53,460 nt of DNA from positions 1 through 53,460 of the forward strand of contig DASVTZ010000042.1 in the NCBI GenBank assembly GCA_036387335.1, given 5' to 3'. The notes under the pieces are model-generated. The model was not told the origin of the DNA and did no database searches. It worked only from the letters and a program-made list of their open reading frames with translations. The stretch is from Longimicrobium sp. (GTDB lineage: Bacteria > Gemmatimonadota > Gemmatimonadetes > Longimicrobiales > Longimicrobiaceae). A program made the translations under genes and the position numbers. Numbering within the stretch: position 1 is the first letter of the stretch; the number at the start of each line of letters is the position of its first letter. Below, piece by piece: positions 24,135-33,482 of this stretch.

Positions 24135-25868
24135 TCAGCGCGGGGCGCGGGGTGTCTGGGTGACGGTCACCGCCCCGTCCGGATGCACGTGGGGGGTGAT
24201 GATGATGACCAGGTCGTTGTGGTTCTCGCTGGTCGCCTCGTTGCGGAAGGCGCGGCCGACCACGGGAAGCTGCGACAGGAGGGGGAAGCCGCTGGCGGTC
24301 TGCGAGCGGCCGTTCACCGTGAGGCCACCGATGACGATGGGCTCGTCGTTGCGCACCGTGACCTCGGTGAAGGCGGTCTGCTTTCCGCCGGTGATGGAGC
24401 GGCCGGCGGGGTCGAGCTGCCCGCCGTCGCGGACCAGCTCGATGTTGACGCGCACCATGTCGTCGCCCAGGTAGTGCGGGGTAACCTTGAGGCGCGTGCC
24501 CGTCTCGAACTGGCTGAACCCGCCGCCCCCACCGCCTCCGAGCTGCGTTCCCGCCGGGATGCCGGCCGAGCCGCCGAGGGAGCCGCCCGCCTGCCCGCCG
24601 CCGGGGTAGCCGCTCTGGCCGCCCTGCGCGGGGGCCTGGAAGGGGACCGCCCCGCCGCCGACGCCAGCGAAGACGCTGTAGCCCGGGTTGGGGAGGATGA
24701 TCTGGTCGCCTACCAGGATCTCTGAGGTGCGCCCCGAAGTGGCGGTGATGATGGGCGTCGTCTCCGTCTCGGCGATGCCGTTGTCGTCCAGCGCGTCCAC
24801 GAAAGCGTCCAGGCGCAGCGTTCCAAGTCCAGCCAAGCGGCGCAGGACGCGGAATGCGGGGCCGCCCTCGCTGCTGAACCCGCCGCGCGGCGACTGGCTG
24901 CTCTGCCGCACGTCCACGCCGGTGGTGAGGCGGCCGGTGCTGTCGTTGCTGAAGGGAACGAAGGAGTAGCTGAACCCCAGCTTGTGCAGCCGCGAGCGGT
25001 TCACGCTCACCAGCCGCGCCTCCACGGTGATGGTGGCCGGGCGCCGGTCCATCGAGTCCACCAGCGCGCGCACCTTGTCCAGCCGGTCGGGCGAGGCGTA
25101 GACGATCAGGTCGCGGCTGTTCTCGGGGTCGCCGAAGACCTCCACGCTGTTCTCGCTGCTGTCCCCCGCCGCTACGACCCGCTCCAGCGAGGGGAGGAAG
25201 TCGCGCGCGTACAGGAACTTGAGGCGCACCGGCATGGGAGTGCGCTCCACCTCCGCGCGCCCCTCGGTCACCACCGTGATGATCCCGGACGGCTCCTGCA
25301 CCGCGCGGAGCCCGTGGGCGGAGAGGAGCGCCTCCAGCGCGATGTGCCAGGGGTAGCCCGGGATCTCGGCGGTGACGACCTTTTCGCGCACGGCCTTCTC
25401 GTCGGAGGGGACGATGGCCACCCCGGCGCGCGCCGAAATCAGCGAGATGACGTCGGCGAGCGGGCGCTCGTAGACGGAGAGGTCCACCACCGGCGGCTCG
25501 CGTCCCGGTGGCGGGGTGATCCATCGGCCGCGTTGCGGACGCTCCTGCCGCGGCGCCTCTTGCTGCGCCTGACGGTCGCGGCGTGACGGGTTGCGCGGCG
25601 CGGGGGCGGCGGGGGGCATCTCCAGCTCCACCTCTTCGGCGGCGCGGCGTTCGGTAGCGCGCGGCGAAGGTGACACGGGGGCCACGACGGACGAGTCCGC
25701 GGCGGCGCGGGCGCGCATCTGGTCGAGCGTCACGAACGTCCCCTGGCGGGGAGCCGCAGACGCGCAGGCGCCCGCCACGGCTGCCAGGGCCAGTGCGGCG
25801 AAGGCGGCGCGGAGGTGCGGCGCGGGGGCGAGTGGGGAGGGCATGGGCGTGTTGCGCAGGAGGTTCAC
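24135..25868 (-). CDS. pilQ: Type IV pilus secretin PilQ
   Basis: The 577-residue protein forms the outer-membrane channel for the pilus. In order there are: a signal region with a Cys (ACASA); a proline-rich stretch; an STN/N0-type domain (VDLSVYERPLADVISLISARAG, about 128-150); an N1 domain (LKFLYARDFLPSLERVV...RDLIVYASPDRLDKV); and the secretin core ending VVGRAFRNEATSENHNDLVIIITPHV. A long Gly/Gln-rich insertion (roughly 395-450) is unusual. It is the last gene of the pilMNOPQ operon and overlaps pilP by 4 bp. Confidence 0.9.
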   Translation of the reverse strand: MNLLRNTPMPSPLAPAPHLRAAFAALALAAVAGACASAAPRQGTFVTLDQMRARAAADSSVVAPVSPSPRATERRAAEEVELEMPPAAPAPRNPSRRDRQAQQEAPRQERPQRGRWITPPPGREPPVVDLSVYERPLADVISLISARAGVAIVPSDEKAVREKVVTAEIPGYPWHIALEALLSAHGLRAVQEPSGIITVVTEGRAEVERTPMPVRLKFLYARDFLPSLERVVAAGDSSENSVEVFGDPENSRDLIVYASPDRLDKVRALVDSMDRRPATITVEARLVSVNRSRLHKLGFSYSFVPFSNDSTGRLTTGVDVRQSSQSPRGGFSSEGGPAFRVLRRLAGLGTLRLDAFVDALDDNGIAETETTPIITATSGRTSEILVGDQIILPNPGYSVFAGVGGGAVPFQAPAQGGQSGYPGGGQAGGSLGGSAGIPAGTQLGGGGGGGFSQFETGTRLKVTPHYLGDDMVRVNIELVRDGGQLDPAGRSITGGKQTAFTEVTVRNDEPIVIGGLTVNGRSQTASGFPLLSQLPVVGRAFRNEATSENHNDLVIIITPHVHPDGAVTVTQTPRAPR

Positions 25869-26263
25869 GGCCGGGCCGCTTCGCCCGGGCGGGGAAGGCA
25901 GAGCACGACGTTGCGGGTGCTGCCGAGGACGTTCTGGCGGGCGGTGATGCAGCCGCGCTGCACCGCCACCACCTGGTACTGTCCCACGCGGTCGCCGACG
26001 CGCACCACGGAGCGCCCGCCGTTCTTGCCGGTGAGCACCACCAGCGCGCGCGAGTCGCGCGGGTCTTGCGCGTCGTGCACGATGCTGTGCACCCGCAGCT
26101 CGGGGAATCCGTCGCCGGTGTACAGCGCCTCAGGGGGGATCACGGGGTCGCGCCGGGTGGGCGAGCGCGGGTAGCTCCACTCAGCGGGGCCGGGGCCCGC
26201 CTGCGCCTGCGCGCGGGCCACGGGGAGCACCGCCAGCACGGCCAGCACGACGACGATGCGCAT
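25865..26263 (-). CDS. pilP: PilP-like pilus assembly protein
   Basis: The 132-residue protein has a signal sequence (MRIVVVLAVLAVLPVARAQA) and a small beta domain (RVHSIVHDAQDPRDSRALVVLTG...VVRVGDRVGQYQVVAVQRGCI) typical of the PilP/GspC HR fold. That fold links the inner-membrane PilMNO complex to PilQ. No lipobox is evident, unlike classical PilP. It overlaps neither frame by more than a few bases and is coupled to pilQ. The assignment rests on the fold pattern and its place between pilO and pilQ. Confidence 0.75.
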   Translation of the reverse strand: MRIVVVLAVLAVLPVARAQAQAGPGPAEWSYPRSPTRRDPVIPPEALYTGDGFPELRVHSIVHDAQDPRDSRALVVLTGKNGGRSVVRVGDRVGQYQVVAVQRGCITARQNVLGSTRNVVLCLPRPGEAARP

Positions 26264-27024
26264 CAGCGGGTGGTTCCGGAGAGGGGGACGGTCACCTCTT
26301 CGCCAACCTGCTGCACCAGGGCGGGCGCGGGTGCGGTGGAGTCGGACGCGAGTGCCGGCGCGCCGGCCACGGAGAACCAGTGCAGCGAGAAGGCGGCGAC
26401 CACGTTGAACGGCGCTTCGCCTGATGGGATGGTCAGCACTGAATCGGTGGGCGCAGCAGTGGCGAACGCGGGGCCGGCGCCGGGGCGCGGCGCTTCGACG
26501 GAGGCGTTCATCAGTGAGTCCGGCACGACGGCCAGCCGCGCGCCGCGGATCTGTGTGAGGCGCGGTTGCGAGAGAAGCTCGGTCATCAGCGCGCCGATGT
26601 CGTGATAGCGGCCGGCCACCAGCACCTTGAGACCGTCTACCTGGAACTGTCCTTCGGTGGCGGGCTGCAGCGGCTGGTAGTCGTGCACGCGCACGCCCAG
26701 CCGGCGGGCCGCCTCGGAAAGCGCTTCCACGAAAGGCTGCGTGCTCCCCGCGTTCCCACCCTGCGGCGGAACGCGCATGGCGAGCTGGTCGGCCTCGCCG
26801 CGCGAATGGCGGCGGAGCGCTTCCACGCTGTCCGCGCCCATCGCCATCTCGCGGGCGCGGGCGTCGCGGTTTGCGGTGCGCATCTCGGCGAGGGCCGCTT
26901 CGCGCTCGGCCAGCTCGGCGGCGCGCGGGCGGTACGTCTTCCAGAACCACATCCCCGAAAGGACTGTGGCGGCGAGGAAGAGTCCCAGCGCGATTCGCGA
27001 GCGCAGGTAGGGTGATAGGGTCAC
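26263..27024 (-). CDS. pilO: PilO-like pilus assembly protein
   Basis: The 253-residue protein has one N-terminal membrane helix (ALGLFLAATVLSGMWFW), then a charged coiled coil (about residues 30-75). A ferredoxin-like periplasmic domain with FVEALSEAARRLGVRVHDYQPLQP follows. This is the PilO layout: a bitopic inner-membrane alignment protein. The start is GTG at 27024, whose GTGA overlaps the pilN stop. The C-terminal Thr/Ala/Pro tail is longer than usual. Confidence 0.8.
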   Translation of the reverse strand: MTLSPYLRSRIALGLFLAATVLSGMWFWKTYRPRAAELAEREAALAEMRTANRDARAREMAMGADSVEALRRHSRGEADQLAMRVPPQGGNAGSTQPFVEALSEAARRLGVRVHDYQPLQPATEGQFQVDGLKVLVAGRYHDIGALMTELLSQPRLTQIRGARLAVVPDSLMNASVEAPRPGAGPAFATAAPTDSVLTIPSGEAPFNVVAAFSLHWFSVAGAPALASDSTAPAPALVQQVGEEVTVPLSGTTR

Positions 27025-27674
27025 GGCGCGGGCTCCGGGGAAACGGCGGTCTGCTCTACGAGATACCCCGGGTCGGGCGTGCCGTCCCCGGCGGTGCCGG
27101 TGATCTCGTAGCGCACCACCGGAAAGGAGGCGATCTGCGTGCTGGTGGTGCCGGAGAGCACCGCGTCGCGCACCCCCGCCGATGCTGCCAGACGGCGCTG
27201 GAAGGCGGCGGCCAGCTCCACCGACGGCGCGAAGCCGGTGACGCGGAAGCCCAGGCCGCCGGTGGCGTGGTCCTGCGACGTCATCTCCATGCGGTCCACC
27301 CACACGTTCTCCGGCGCGGCGCTCCCCACGCGGTCCATCAGCCGCACCCATGCGAAGCGGTCCGGGTCCAGCGCGCGGATGGCGCTCACGGTGGAGGCCA
27401 GCCGCGCCTGCTCGCGGGTCAGCGCCGCAACCCGCTTCAGCGAGCCGCGCAGCCGCACCGCATCGCGCGCCGCCGCCGCAGATTCCTCCTCCACGCGCGC
27501 CTCTTGGGCATCCAGGCGGGCATTTCCCATCCTGACTCCGCCGGTCGCTGTGAGCGCGGCCAGGATGGCGCCGATCAGCAGCGGGTCGCGCGCGGCGGCG
27601 TGGAGCGATTCGCGGGGGGTGACAGGGCCCTCGGCGCGCCCCGCGTTGTGGATTCGCAGGTCGAGGTGAATCAC
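27021..27674 (-). CDS. pilN: PilN-like pilus assembly protein
   Basis: The 217-residue protein has a cytoplasmic N-terminus (MIHLDLRIHNA; PilN uses this segment to bind PilM). A membrane segment at LLIGAILAALTATGG is followed by a coiled coil (about 65-100) and a periplasmic domain. WVRLMDRVGSAAPENVWVDRM matches PilN. The start is GTG at 27674, overlapping the pilM stop as GTGA. All four overlaps in this operon are 4 bp or less, pointing to tight co-translation. Confidence 0.8.
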   Translation of the reverse strand: MIHLDLRIHNAGRAEGPVTPRESLHAAARDPLLIGAILAALTATGGVRMGNARLDAQEARVEEESAAAARDAVRLRGSLKRVAALTREQARLASTVSAIRALDPDRFAWVRLMDRVGSAAPENVWVDRMEMTSQDHATGGLGFRVTGFAPSVELAAAFQRRLAASAGVRDAVLSGTTSTQIASFPVVRYEITGTAGDGTPDPGYLVEQTAVSPEPAP

Positions 27675-28753
27675 GGGTGCACCGGCGCGAGCGTGAGGTT
27701 TTCCAGCGCCAGCCCCGCGGCTACCGCCAGTGCGGGCGCGAAGGGGAGGGGGGCGTCGCCAGTCGCGGGGAAGGGGGCGAGCGGATCGAAGAGGTGCACC
27801 GGCACCCCTAGCGCGGCGCGGAAGCGCTCCGCGATCCCGGGAAGCCGGGCGACTCCGCCCGAGATCCACACTGCGCCGCTCCCATCCGCGTCGCCCAGCA
27901 CGCCGTAGCCGGCGGACATGGCTCCGGCGGCGCGTCGTGCGTCGCCCACCACGCGCCGCACCCACTCCTCAAGCACCAGCTCGTCCGTCCCGCCCGGCTC
28001 GAATAGGAGCGCCTCGCCGGCGCGCCCGGAGCGCTCGGCCAGGTAGTCGACGCCAAGGTTGGCCTCATACGCCGTCACTGGAACGCCGCCGTCCAGCACC
28101 GCGATCAGCATCCCGCCGAAGCCGCCGTGCAGGAGGACGGAGCGCGACCCCGCCATTACCCGCTCCGGGAACGCGGCCGTCCACGCGTTGGCCAGCGCCA
28201 CGGGAGCCACGGTCACCGGCCCGGGGGCGAGCCCCGCCAACTCCGCCGCCGTCTGCAGCGCGCGGATCGTCTCCTCGCGCGCGGAGACGGTGAGGAGCGA
28301 CATGAGCGCGGGGTCGCCGCGGCGCGCGTCGGGCTCCAACTCGGCGAAGGCGTAGCGGGCCGCCACCGTCTCCATCCCACCCAGTCGCAAAGCCGGATCG
28401 GCCTCGACCGCGTTCCGCAGCGCCGAGTCGTCCATGCGCGGGAGCTGCTGGCGCTGCACGCGCGCATCACCCGCGGGGACGGCTAGAGCGGCGTGTGCGC
28501 CGGTGAGCCCGCGGGCGCGCACCAGCCCGGCCAGGAAGGCGCCCGCCGCGGCCGGATCGGCGATGCGGCGGTCGCGAAAGAGGCCGGCGGGGGTGGGCTC
28601 GTCGGCGGCGTGCGTCACGCACACGCCTTCATCGCCGCGGGCGACGCCCACCAGCTTGGTGCGGCGCTCGCCCAGGTCAACGCCCACGAAGACGGAGGCG
28701 CGGACGTGGCCCCGGCGGGCGGGGAGGAGGGAGCGGATCCTGTCGGTGAACAC
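27671..28753 (-). CDS. pilM: PilM-like actin-fold ATPase
   Basis: The 360-residue cytoplasmic protein begins its fold with VFVGVDLGERRTKLVGV (residues 22-38), the phosphate-1 loop of actin/FtsA-like ATPases. Later segments VLLHGGFGGMLIAVLDGG and WISGGVARLPGIAERF match the phosphate-2 and adenosine loops. PilM forms a ring on the inside face of the membrane and binds PilN. It is the first gene of the operon; the start is a GTG at 28753. The divergent prepilin genes begin 125 nt away. Confidence 0.85.
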   Translation of the reverse strand: MFTDRIRSLLPARRGHVRASVFVGVDLGERRTKLVGVARGDEGVCVTHAADEPTPAGLFRDRRIADPAAAGAFLAGLVRARGLTGAHAALAVPAGDARVQRQQLPRMDDSALRNAVEADPALRLGGMETVAARYAFAELEPDARRGDPALMSLLTVSAREETIRALQTAAELAGLAPGPVTVAPVALANAWTAAFPERVMAGSRSVLLHGGFGGMLIAVLDGGVPVTAYEANLGVDYLAERSGRAGEALLFEPGGTDELVLEEWVRRVVGDARRAAGAMSAGYGVLGDADGSGAVWISGGVARLPGIAERFRAALGVPVHLFDPLAPFPATGDAPLPFAPALAVAAGLALENLTLAPVHP

Positions 28754-28878
28754 GGCGGCTATGCGGGAATGGGTTTGCCCGTTCGGAAACCGCTCTTCGC
28801 GGTCCGGGGTATCTTCCTATGCCTGAGACCAGATACCGAGCATCCGCCGATCTGGTTCACGACCCGCTTCCCCGGCCC

Positions 28879-29463
28879 ATGAAAGCACTCGCATCGCGGG
28901 ACCCCCGCGCCGGCTTCACACTGATCGAAGTGATGGTGGTGGCGATGATCATCGTCGCCCTGACCTCGGTGGCGCTGGCCGCGAACCGCGAGAACCCGCA
29001 CCGCCTGGTCTACCACCAAGCGGTGCAGATCCGCGCGGACGCCGCGCAGGCCGTCTCCGTGGCCGAGGCGCGCGGCGGCGACGCGCTGCTGGTGGCGGAC
29101 GCGACCGCGGGGAGCGGGGTGGGCGGCTCTTTCCTGGCGACGGCGGACACGGTGGGGATGCAGGAGGCGGACGTGCTGGACCGCGAGTGGACGCGCCTGA
29201 CCGCGGGCGTGCAGTGGGGCGCCGGCGCCGCCATCGCCGGGCCGCTGGGGAGCGCGACCAACGGCGGCCCCGTCCCGCGTCTGGTGCGCTGCTCGGCGGG
29301 GCGCGGATGCAACGTGGGGGTGGGCGGCTCGGTCACGTATTACCTGACGCACGCCCGCGACGCATCCGCCGTCGCCGCCGTGGTGCTCACGCCAGACGGC
29401 ATCGCGCACCTGTACCGCTACATCCCGAACGGCGCCACGTGGAGCACGGAGGCACCGCGATGA
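28879..29463 (+). CDS. Minor pilin / pseudopilin (PilE/FimT-GspH type)
   Basis: The 194-residue protein has the prepilin signal RDPRAG-FTLIEVMVVAMIIVALTSVALA, with Phe+1 and Glu+5. The soluble part has a VRCSAGRGCNVGVGG Cys pair and beta strands. I start at the ATG at 28879, which leaves a short basic leader; a start at 28819 would give an overlong leader. The stop overlaps the next ATG (ATGA), so the minor pilins are coupled. Confidence 0.8.
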   Translation: MKALASRDPRAGFTLIEVMVVAMIIVALTSVALAANRENPHRLVYHQAVQIRADAAQAVSVAEARGGDALLVADATAGSGVGGSFLATADTVGMQEADVLDREWTRLTAGVQWGAGAAIAGPLGSATNGGPVPRLVRCSAGRGCNVGVGGSVTYYLTHARDASAVAAVVLTPDGIAHLYRYIPNGATWSTEAPR

Positions 29464-29975
29464 GCATCCGCAAGGATCGGTTGGGGCGGGAGGGCTTCAC
29501 CTTTTTCGAGGTGATCCTGGCGCTGGCGCTGCTGGGGATCTCGCTGCTGACGCTAGTGCAGTATTCAGCCGACAACACGCGAGCGGACGCGGACCGGGCG
29601 GCGCGGCTGGTGGCGCACCGAACCCTGCGCAACGAGGTGCAGCGGCTGCGCGCGGCCGATCCGCTGTCCGGGACGTTCCCGGCCAGCTTCTTCACCGACC
29701 GCGCGGGAAACCAGGTCGCGGCGGCGGGGCCCGGGTCGCAGGCGGTGACGGTCTCGCGGCGAATACGCTGCCTGGGCGGCGCCGAGGTGCGCGACAACGC
29801 CACCGCGCCCAACACGCAGGTCGGGTGCGGCGCCGGCTCCGGTCCGGTGGCGGAGTTCACCGTGCGCGTCGTCTTTCCGTCGCGCTACACGGACGACGGC
29901 ACGAGCGCCCTCGAGCAGACCATCACCCTCTGGCCCCGCGACCGCCACGGCACCGCGTGGTCCCCCGGAAGCTGA
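29460..29975 (+). CDS. Minor pilin (PilV-like)
   Basis: The 171-residue prepilin-like protein has GREG-FTFFEVILALALLGISLLTLVQ, the class III signal with Glu+5 and a hydrophobic helix. Its position after a FimT-like and before a PilW-like gene is the usual order of the minor pilin cluster. The downstream repeat separates it from the next pilin gene by 136 nt. Confidence 0.8.
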   Translation: MSIRKDRLGREGFTFFEVILALALLGISLLTLVQYSADNTRADADRAARLVAHRTLRNEVQRLRAADPLSGTFPASFFTDRAGNQVAAAGPGSQAVTVSRRIRCLGGAEVRDNATAPNTQVGCGAGSGPVAEFTVRVVFPSRYTDDGTSALEQTITLWPRDRHGTAWSPGS

Positions 29976-30003
29976 TGCGACGCCGCGGTGATCCAAACAG
30001 CGG

Positions 30004-30076
30004 TCTCACACAGAGACACAGAGGCACAGAGAGAACCTCTTCGCCTTTCCTCTGTGTCTCCATGTCTCTGTGTGAG
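30004..30076. repeat. Dispersed inverted repeat, copy 4
   Basis: The left arm CTCACACAGAGACACAGAGG and right arm CCTCTGTGTCTCCATGTCTC plus TGTGTGAG are close reverse complements. They form a long hairpin within the minor-pilin cluster. This is the cleanest copy of the family and would fold strongly in the mRNA between two co-directional genes. Confidence 0.7.
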
Positions 30077-30111
30077 CCGGTTGCCGTTCTCCTCTCCAGC
30101 AGGAATTGAAG

Positions 30112-31359
30112 ATGTCGCACCGAAGCGCGGGGTTCACGCTGATCGAGATCCTGGGCGTGCTGGTCGTCACGGCCGTCATCGCGACCGGCGTGTGGTCGGT
30201 CGCCGAGTCCGTCACGCGCGGGCAGGTGCAGGCGATGAACGACGGCGACCGCGCGAGCGCCGTGGCCTCCATAGACGGCGTGCTGCGCAACGCCCTGCGC
30301 CAAGCCACGCTGGGGACGCTCGCCGCTCCCAACGCCGGGCCGGTGCAGGTGCTGGTGGCGGGCAGCGGCGCGGCATCCAGCGACACGCTGCTGGTGCTGC
30401 GCGCGGAGTACGCGCCCATCACCAACTCCACGCGCCCGTGCCCCGGCGGCGGCGCGTGCCTCCTGCTGGTGGGCGACCACAGCGGGGTGATCGGGGAGGG
30501 CGAAGTGCTGCTGGTGAGCGCGCCGGCCATGGGCGCCCGCGTGTACCGTGTGACGGGAGAGCCCCACGCCAACCACGCCGCCTGCGGCGCCGACTGCGAG
30601 GAGGAGGTCGTGTGCCCCACCTACACCGACGAGACGGCGGAGCAGGTGACGGTGGTCAGCGGCGGCACGTACACACGGTCCTCGCCACCCGTGGATCCCA
30701 CGCCCGTAACCGCCTGCAGGCAGACGTACTACGAGGACGGCGGAGTCTGCACGGAGCGCCGCGAGCGGGTGAACGCGCCGCGGCCGAAGCGGACGTGGGA
30801 CTGCCGCGCGCGCGGCCGGGTGTCCGCGTACACCGAGGTGCCGGTCGCGGAGCTGACGGCCGCGCTCGGCTTCCCGGATGTCGGGTCGCCCACGCAGTCC
30901 GGCGCGTCGCTCACCCCGCGCGTGCGCACGCAGCGGGTGACGGCGTCGCGCTTCTTCGTGCGGCGCGACGGCACGCGCGGCGCCCCGGTGCTGGTGCGGC
31001 AGACGGGGCTGGACGACGGGGGCGCCTGGAGCGCGGCGGTCCCCATCGGCGGGCCCGTCGCCACGCTGGAGGTCGAGACGCTGCACACCGGCGAGACGGC
31101 TTGGCGGCGCGGCGTGGGGGTCGGTGCCGCGGCGCTGGGGCACTCCACCGGCAATCCCAACTACGCCTACACCGTCTTCCCCACCGCTACGGCCGAGCCC
31201 GGGTTCTCCTTCCGCCGCGGCTACCACGACGTGGGCGCGGTCCGCATCCGCTTCACCGTCCCCACCGAGCAGGCGGACGGCACCGTGCACAACGTGCCGT
31301 ACGTGACCGTCGTCGCCACCAACGGCGGCACGCGCAACGGAAGCGAGGGGGGCTGGTGA
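30112..31359 (+). CDS. Minor pilin (PilW-like, large)
   Basis: The 415-residue protein has the signal MSHRSAG-FTLIEILGVLVVTAVIATGVW and a long soluble domain rich in Cys pairs (for example CPGGGAC, CGADCEEEVVC). The usual PilW length is near 300, so the C-terminal domain is enlarged. I start at the ATG at 30112, with AGGA upstream, rather than the TTG at 30106. It overlaps the next gene by 4 bp (GTGA). Confidence 0.75.
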   Translation: MSHRSAGFTLIEILGVLVVTAVIATGVWSVAESVTRGQVQAMNDGDRASAVASIDGVLRNALRQATLGTLAAPNAGPVQVLVAGSGAASSDTLLVLRAEYAPITNSTRPCPGGGACLLLVGDHSGVIGEGEVLLVSAPAMGARVYRVTGEPHANHAACGADCEEEVVCPTYTDETAEQVTVVSGGTYTRSSPPVDPTPVTACRQTYYEDGGVCTERRERVNAPRPKRTWDCRARGRVSAYTEVPVAELTAALGFPDVGSPTQSGASLTPRVRTQRVTASRFFVRRDGTRGAPVLVRQTGLDDGGAWSAAVPIGGPVATLEVETLHTGETAWRRGVGVGAAALGHSTGNPNYAYTVFPTATAEPGFSFRRGYHDVGAVRIRFTVPTEQADGTVHNVPYVTVVATNGGTRNGSEGGW

Positions 31360-33482
31360 CGCGCGCGGCGTTTCGCGGCGAGCGGGGGAGCGCCCTGTTG
31401 TGGGTGCTCGGGTTCATCGTGACGCTGGGGATTGTGATCAGCGCCAGCCAACTCCTGGCGCGCATGGCGGAGCGGCGGATGTACGAGCGCAACTCCGTGT
31501 CGCGCACTGAGCTGGCGGCGGCCAGCGCCGTGGAGGTGCTCACCGACCGCGTGCGCGCCGTGGCGGCGCAGCGGCTGGGGAACCTCTCCTGGCCGGACAT
31601 GCTCGCCATCAACATCAGCGCCAGCAGCCTGGCGTCCGACCTGAAGACGACCGGCGCCACCGTCCAGACCGACACGGCGTTGACCGGCGTGCGCATCGTG
31701 GACGTACGCGAGTGGGAGGTCATCCCGCATGACGAGAAGATCCTGGACGCGTGGACGCACCAGCCCCGCGTCTCGTACGACGGGCTGCCGGAGGTGGGCG
31801 GAAGCGTGGCCGCGCGCACCATCGAGGTGGAGGTGTACGCCACCGCGCACAGCCCGCGCGAGGGGCGGCGGATGGTCACGCGCCGCCTGGCCGTCTCTGT
31901 GATCGCGCCACACCAGCACGCGCTCTACGCGCAGGGCCACGCCGAGGTGGCCGGCTGGGGATCGGAAGGGCTGGTGGGCGGACCGTTGCGCGTGGACGGG
32001 GTGGCGGAGTTCGGCCGGGGCACCCACCTGATGACGTACCTGGGCGGGATCGAGGCGCGCGACGGCATTACGGTGGGGCGGGCAGAACACGTGGTGTCCG
32101 GCACCAGCTACGTCGGCGGCGCGCCCGCGCTCTCCAGCCTCACGCGCGCCGCATCGGAAGCGAATCCGGCCGCCATGCTGGCGCCGTGGCAGGGGCGCGT
32201 GCGCATCCGCCCGTCGGTCGGCGGCGGGCTGGGGCCGGGGCGGATGCAGAGCTCCTCCGTCGCGGGCACGGGGGAGTGCCCGGACTTCGACGCCGCCTGC
32301 TTCGGCCGCGCGAGCTTCGGCCCCGCCATCACCCTGCGCCGCGTGACCACCGGCATCGGCACGGAGTACTCGTACAGCTGCGGCACGGCGTACTACGATG
32401 ACGGGACGTACACCTGCGGCACGGTGGCGCGCGCGCCGGCCATCCGCTACCTCCCCTGGCCCTTCGCCGCTGCACCGCCCGCGGGAAAGGCGGCGCGCGA
32501 TCCCGATCCCGCGAACGCCGGGCACCTGTGGCGGGGCCTCTTCCCCGACTTCCGACGCGAGGCCGCGTGCGATGCGTCGGAGATCGTGGGGCGTCCGTAC
32601 GCCACCTTTCGCTGCCCCACCAACGCCTACGGCTTCCACCTGGACCTGAGTCTCCTCCCGGCCATCCAGGGCGGGATGATCGCCATCCGGCGCCAGGCGG
32701 CGGCCAGCCCGGGCGCGCAGGAGGTCGTCCTCCTCCGCAACGCGGGCACGCTGGCCGGGCCGCTGACGCTGGTCTCCGAGGTGCCGGTGGTGATCTGGGG
32801 GAGCTTCAACGTCAACAACCCCAAGCCCGCGATGATCTCCGCCCCGCGCATCACGGTGATGCCCGCGGAAACGGAGCAGCAGCTGGGGTTCGCGATGGCG
32901 TGGGACCGCGTGGCGGGCGAAGGCGAGACCCTGCCGTCTGTGATGCCCGTGCAGGCGCAGAGCAACGCGACCATCTACGCCGTGCTCCGCTCCGGCTTCT
33001 GCCGAAGCATCGGCGGTGCGTACTTCGGCGGTTCGTTCGAAGGGATCCCCGCCGCGTACGGCGACTGGAGCCGCGCCGCGCTGCGGGTGAACGGCGCCGT
33101 GGAGGGCTACGACCTGACCTCCGCCGGGGCCGCCGCGTGCGGGGCGTACTGGGCGCCGCTCAACGGCGCGCAGCCCGGCGACGTCCCGGTGCTTCCTCCC
33201 TTCCAGCGGAGCGTCCTCTTCAACCGCCGCCTCCTGCACCCCGACGGCCAGCCGCCCGGCTCGTGGCACTGGGACAACTTCGACTACCTGAACACCGCGA
33301 TCCCCGGCGCGCCCACACGAACGCGCGGCCGCCAGATCAACGCATTCGGCGGAACGACGGTGCTGCGCCTGATCCAGGACCTGCGCACCATCCCGCCCGC
33401 CCGGCGCGGCTCCGCCCTGCGCCCCACGGGCCGCACCACGCCCACACCCATTCCGATGCCAGCGCTGCCGCCGGCGCTCTGA
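31356..33482 (+). CDS. Large PilX-like pilus assembly protein
   Basis: The 708-residue protein starts MTRAAFRGERGSALLWVLGFIVTLGIVISASQLLARM. The short basic leader and 'RGSALLWVLG' helix resemble the PilX_N type, which lacks Glu+5. The mature domain is beta-rich, with several Cys pairs and the repeated CGTAYYDDGTYTCG pattern. PilX homologues are usually ~170-200 residues, so this one carries an extra ~500-residue domain, perhaps an adhesin in the manner of PilY1. The start is GTG at 31356. Its exact role is inferred from its position. Confidence 0.7.
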   Translation: MTRAAFRGERGSALLWVLGFIVTLGIVISASQLLARMAERRMYERNSVSRTELAAASAVEVLTDRVRAVAAQRLGNLSWPDMLAINISASSLASDLKTTGATVQTDTALTGVRIVDVREWEVIPHDEKILDAWTHQPRVSYDGLPEVGGSVAARTIEVEVYATAHSPREGRRMVTRRLAVSVIAPHQHALYAQGHAEVAGWGSEGLVGGPLRVDGVAEFGRGTHLMTYLGGIEARDGITVGRAEHVVSGTSYVGGAPALSSLTRAASEANPAAMLAPWQGRVRIRPSVGGGLGPGRMQSSSVAGTGECPDFDAACFGRASFGPAITLRRVTTGIGTEYSYSCGTAYYDDGTYTCGTVARAPAIRYLPWPFAAAPPAGKAARDPDPANAGHLWRGLFPDFRREAACDASEIVGRPYATFRCPTNAYGFHLDLSLLPAIQGGMIAIRRQAAASPGAQEVVLLRNAGTLAGPLTLVSEVPVVIWGSFNVNNPKPAMISAPRITVMPAETEQQLGFAMAWDRVAGEGETLPSVMPVQAQSNATIYAVLRSGFCRSIGGAYFGGSFEGIPAAYGDWSRAALRVNGAVEGYDLTSAGAAACGAYWAPLNGAQPGDVPVLPPFQRSVLFNRRLLHPDGQPPGSWHWDNFDYLNTAIPGAPTRTRGRQINAFGGTTVLRLIQDLRTIPPARRGSALRPTGRTTPTPIPMPALPPAL

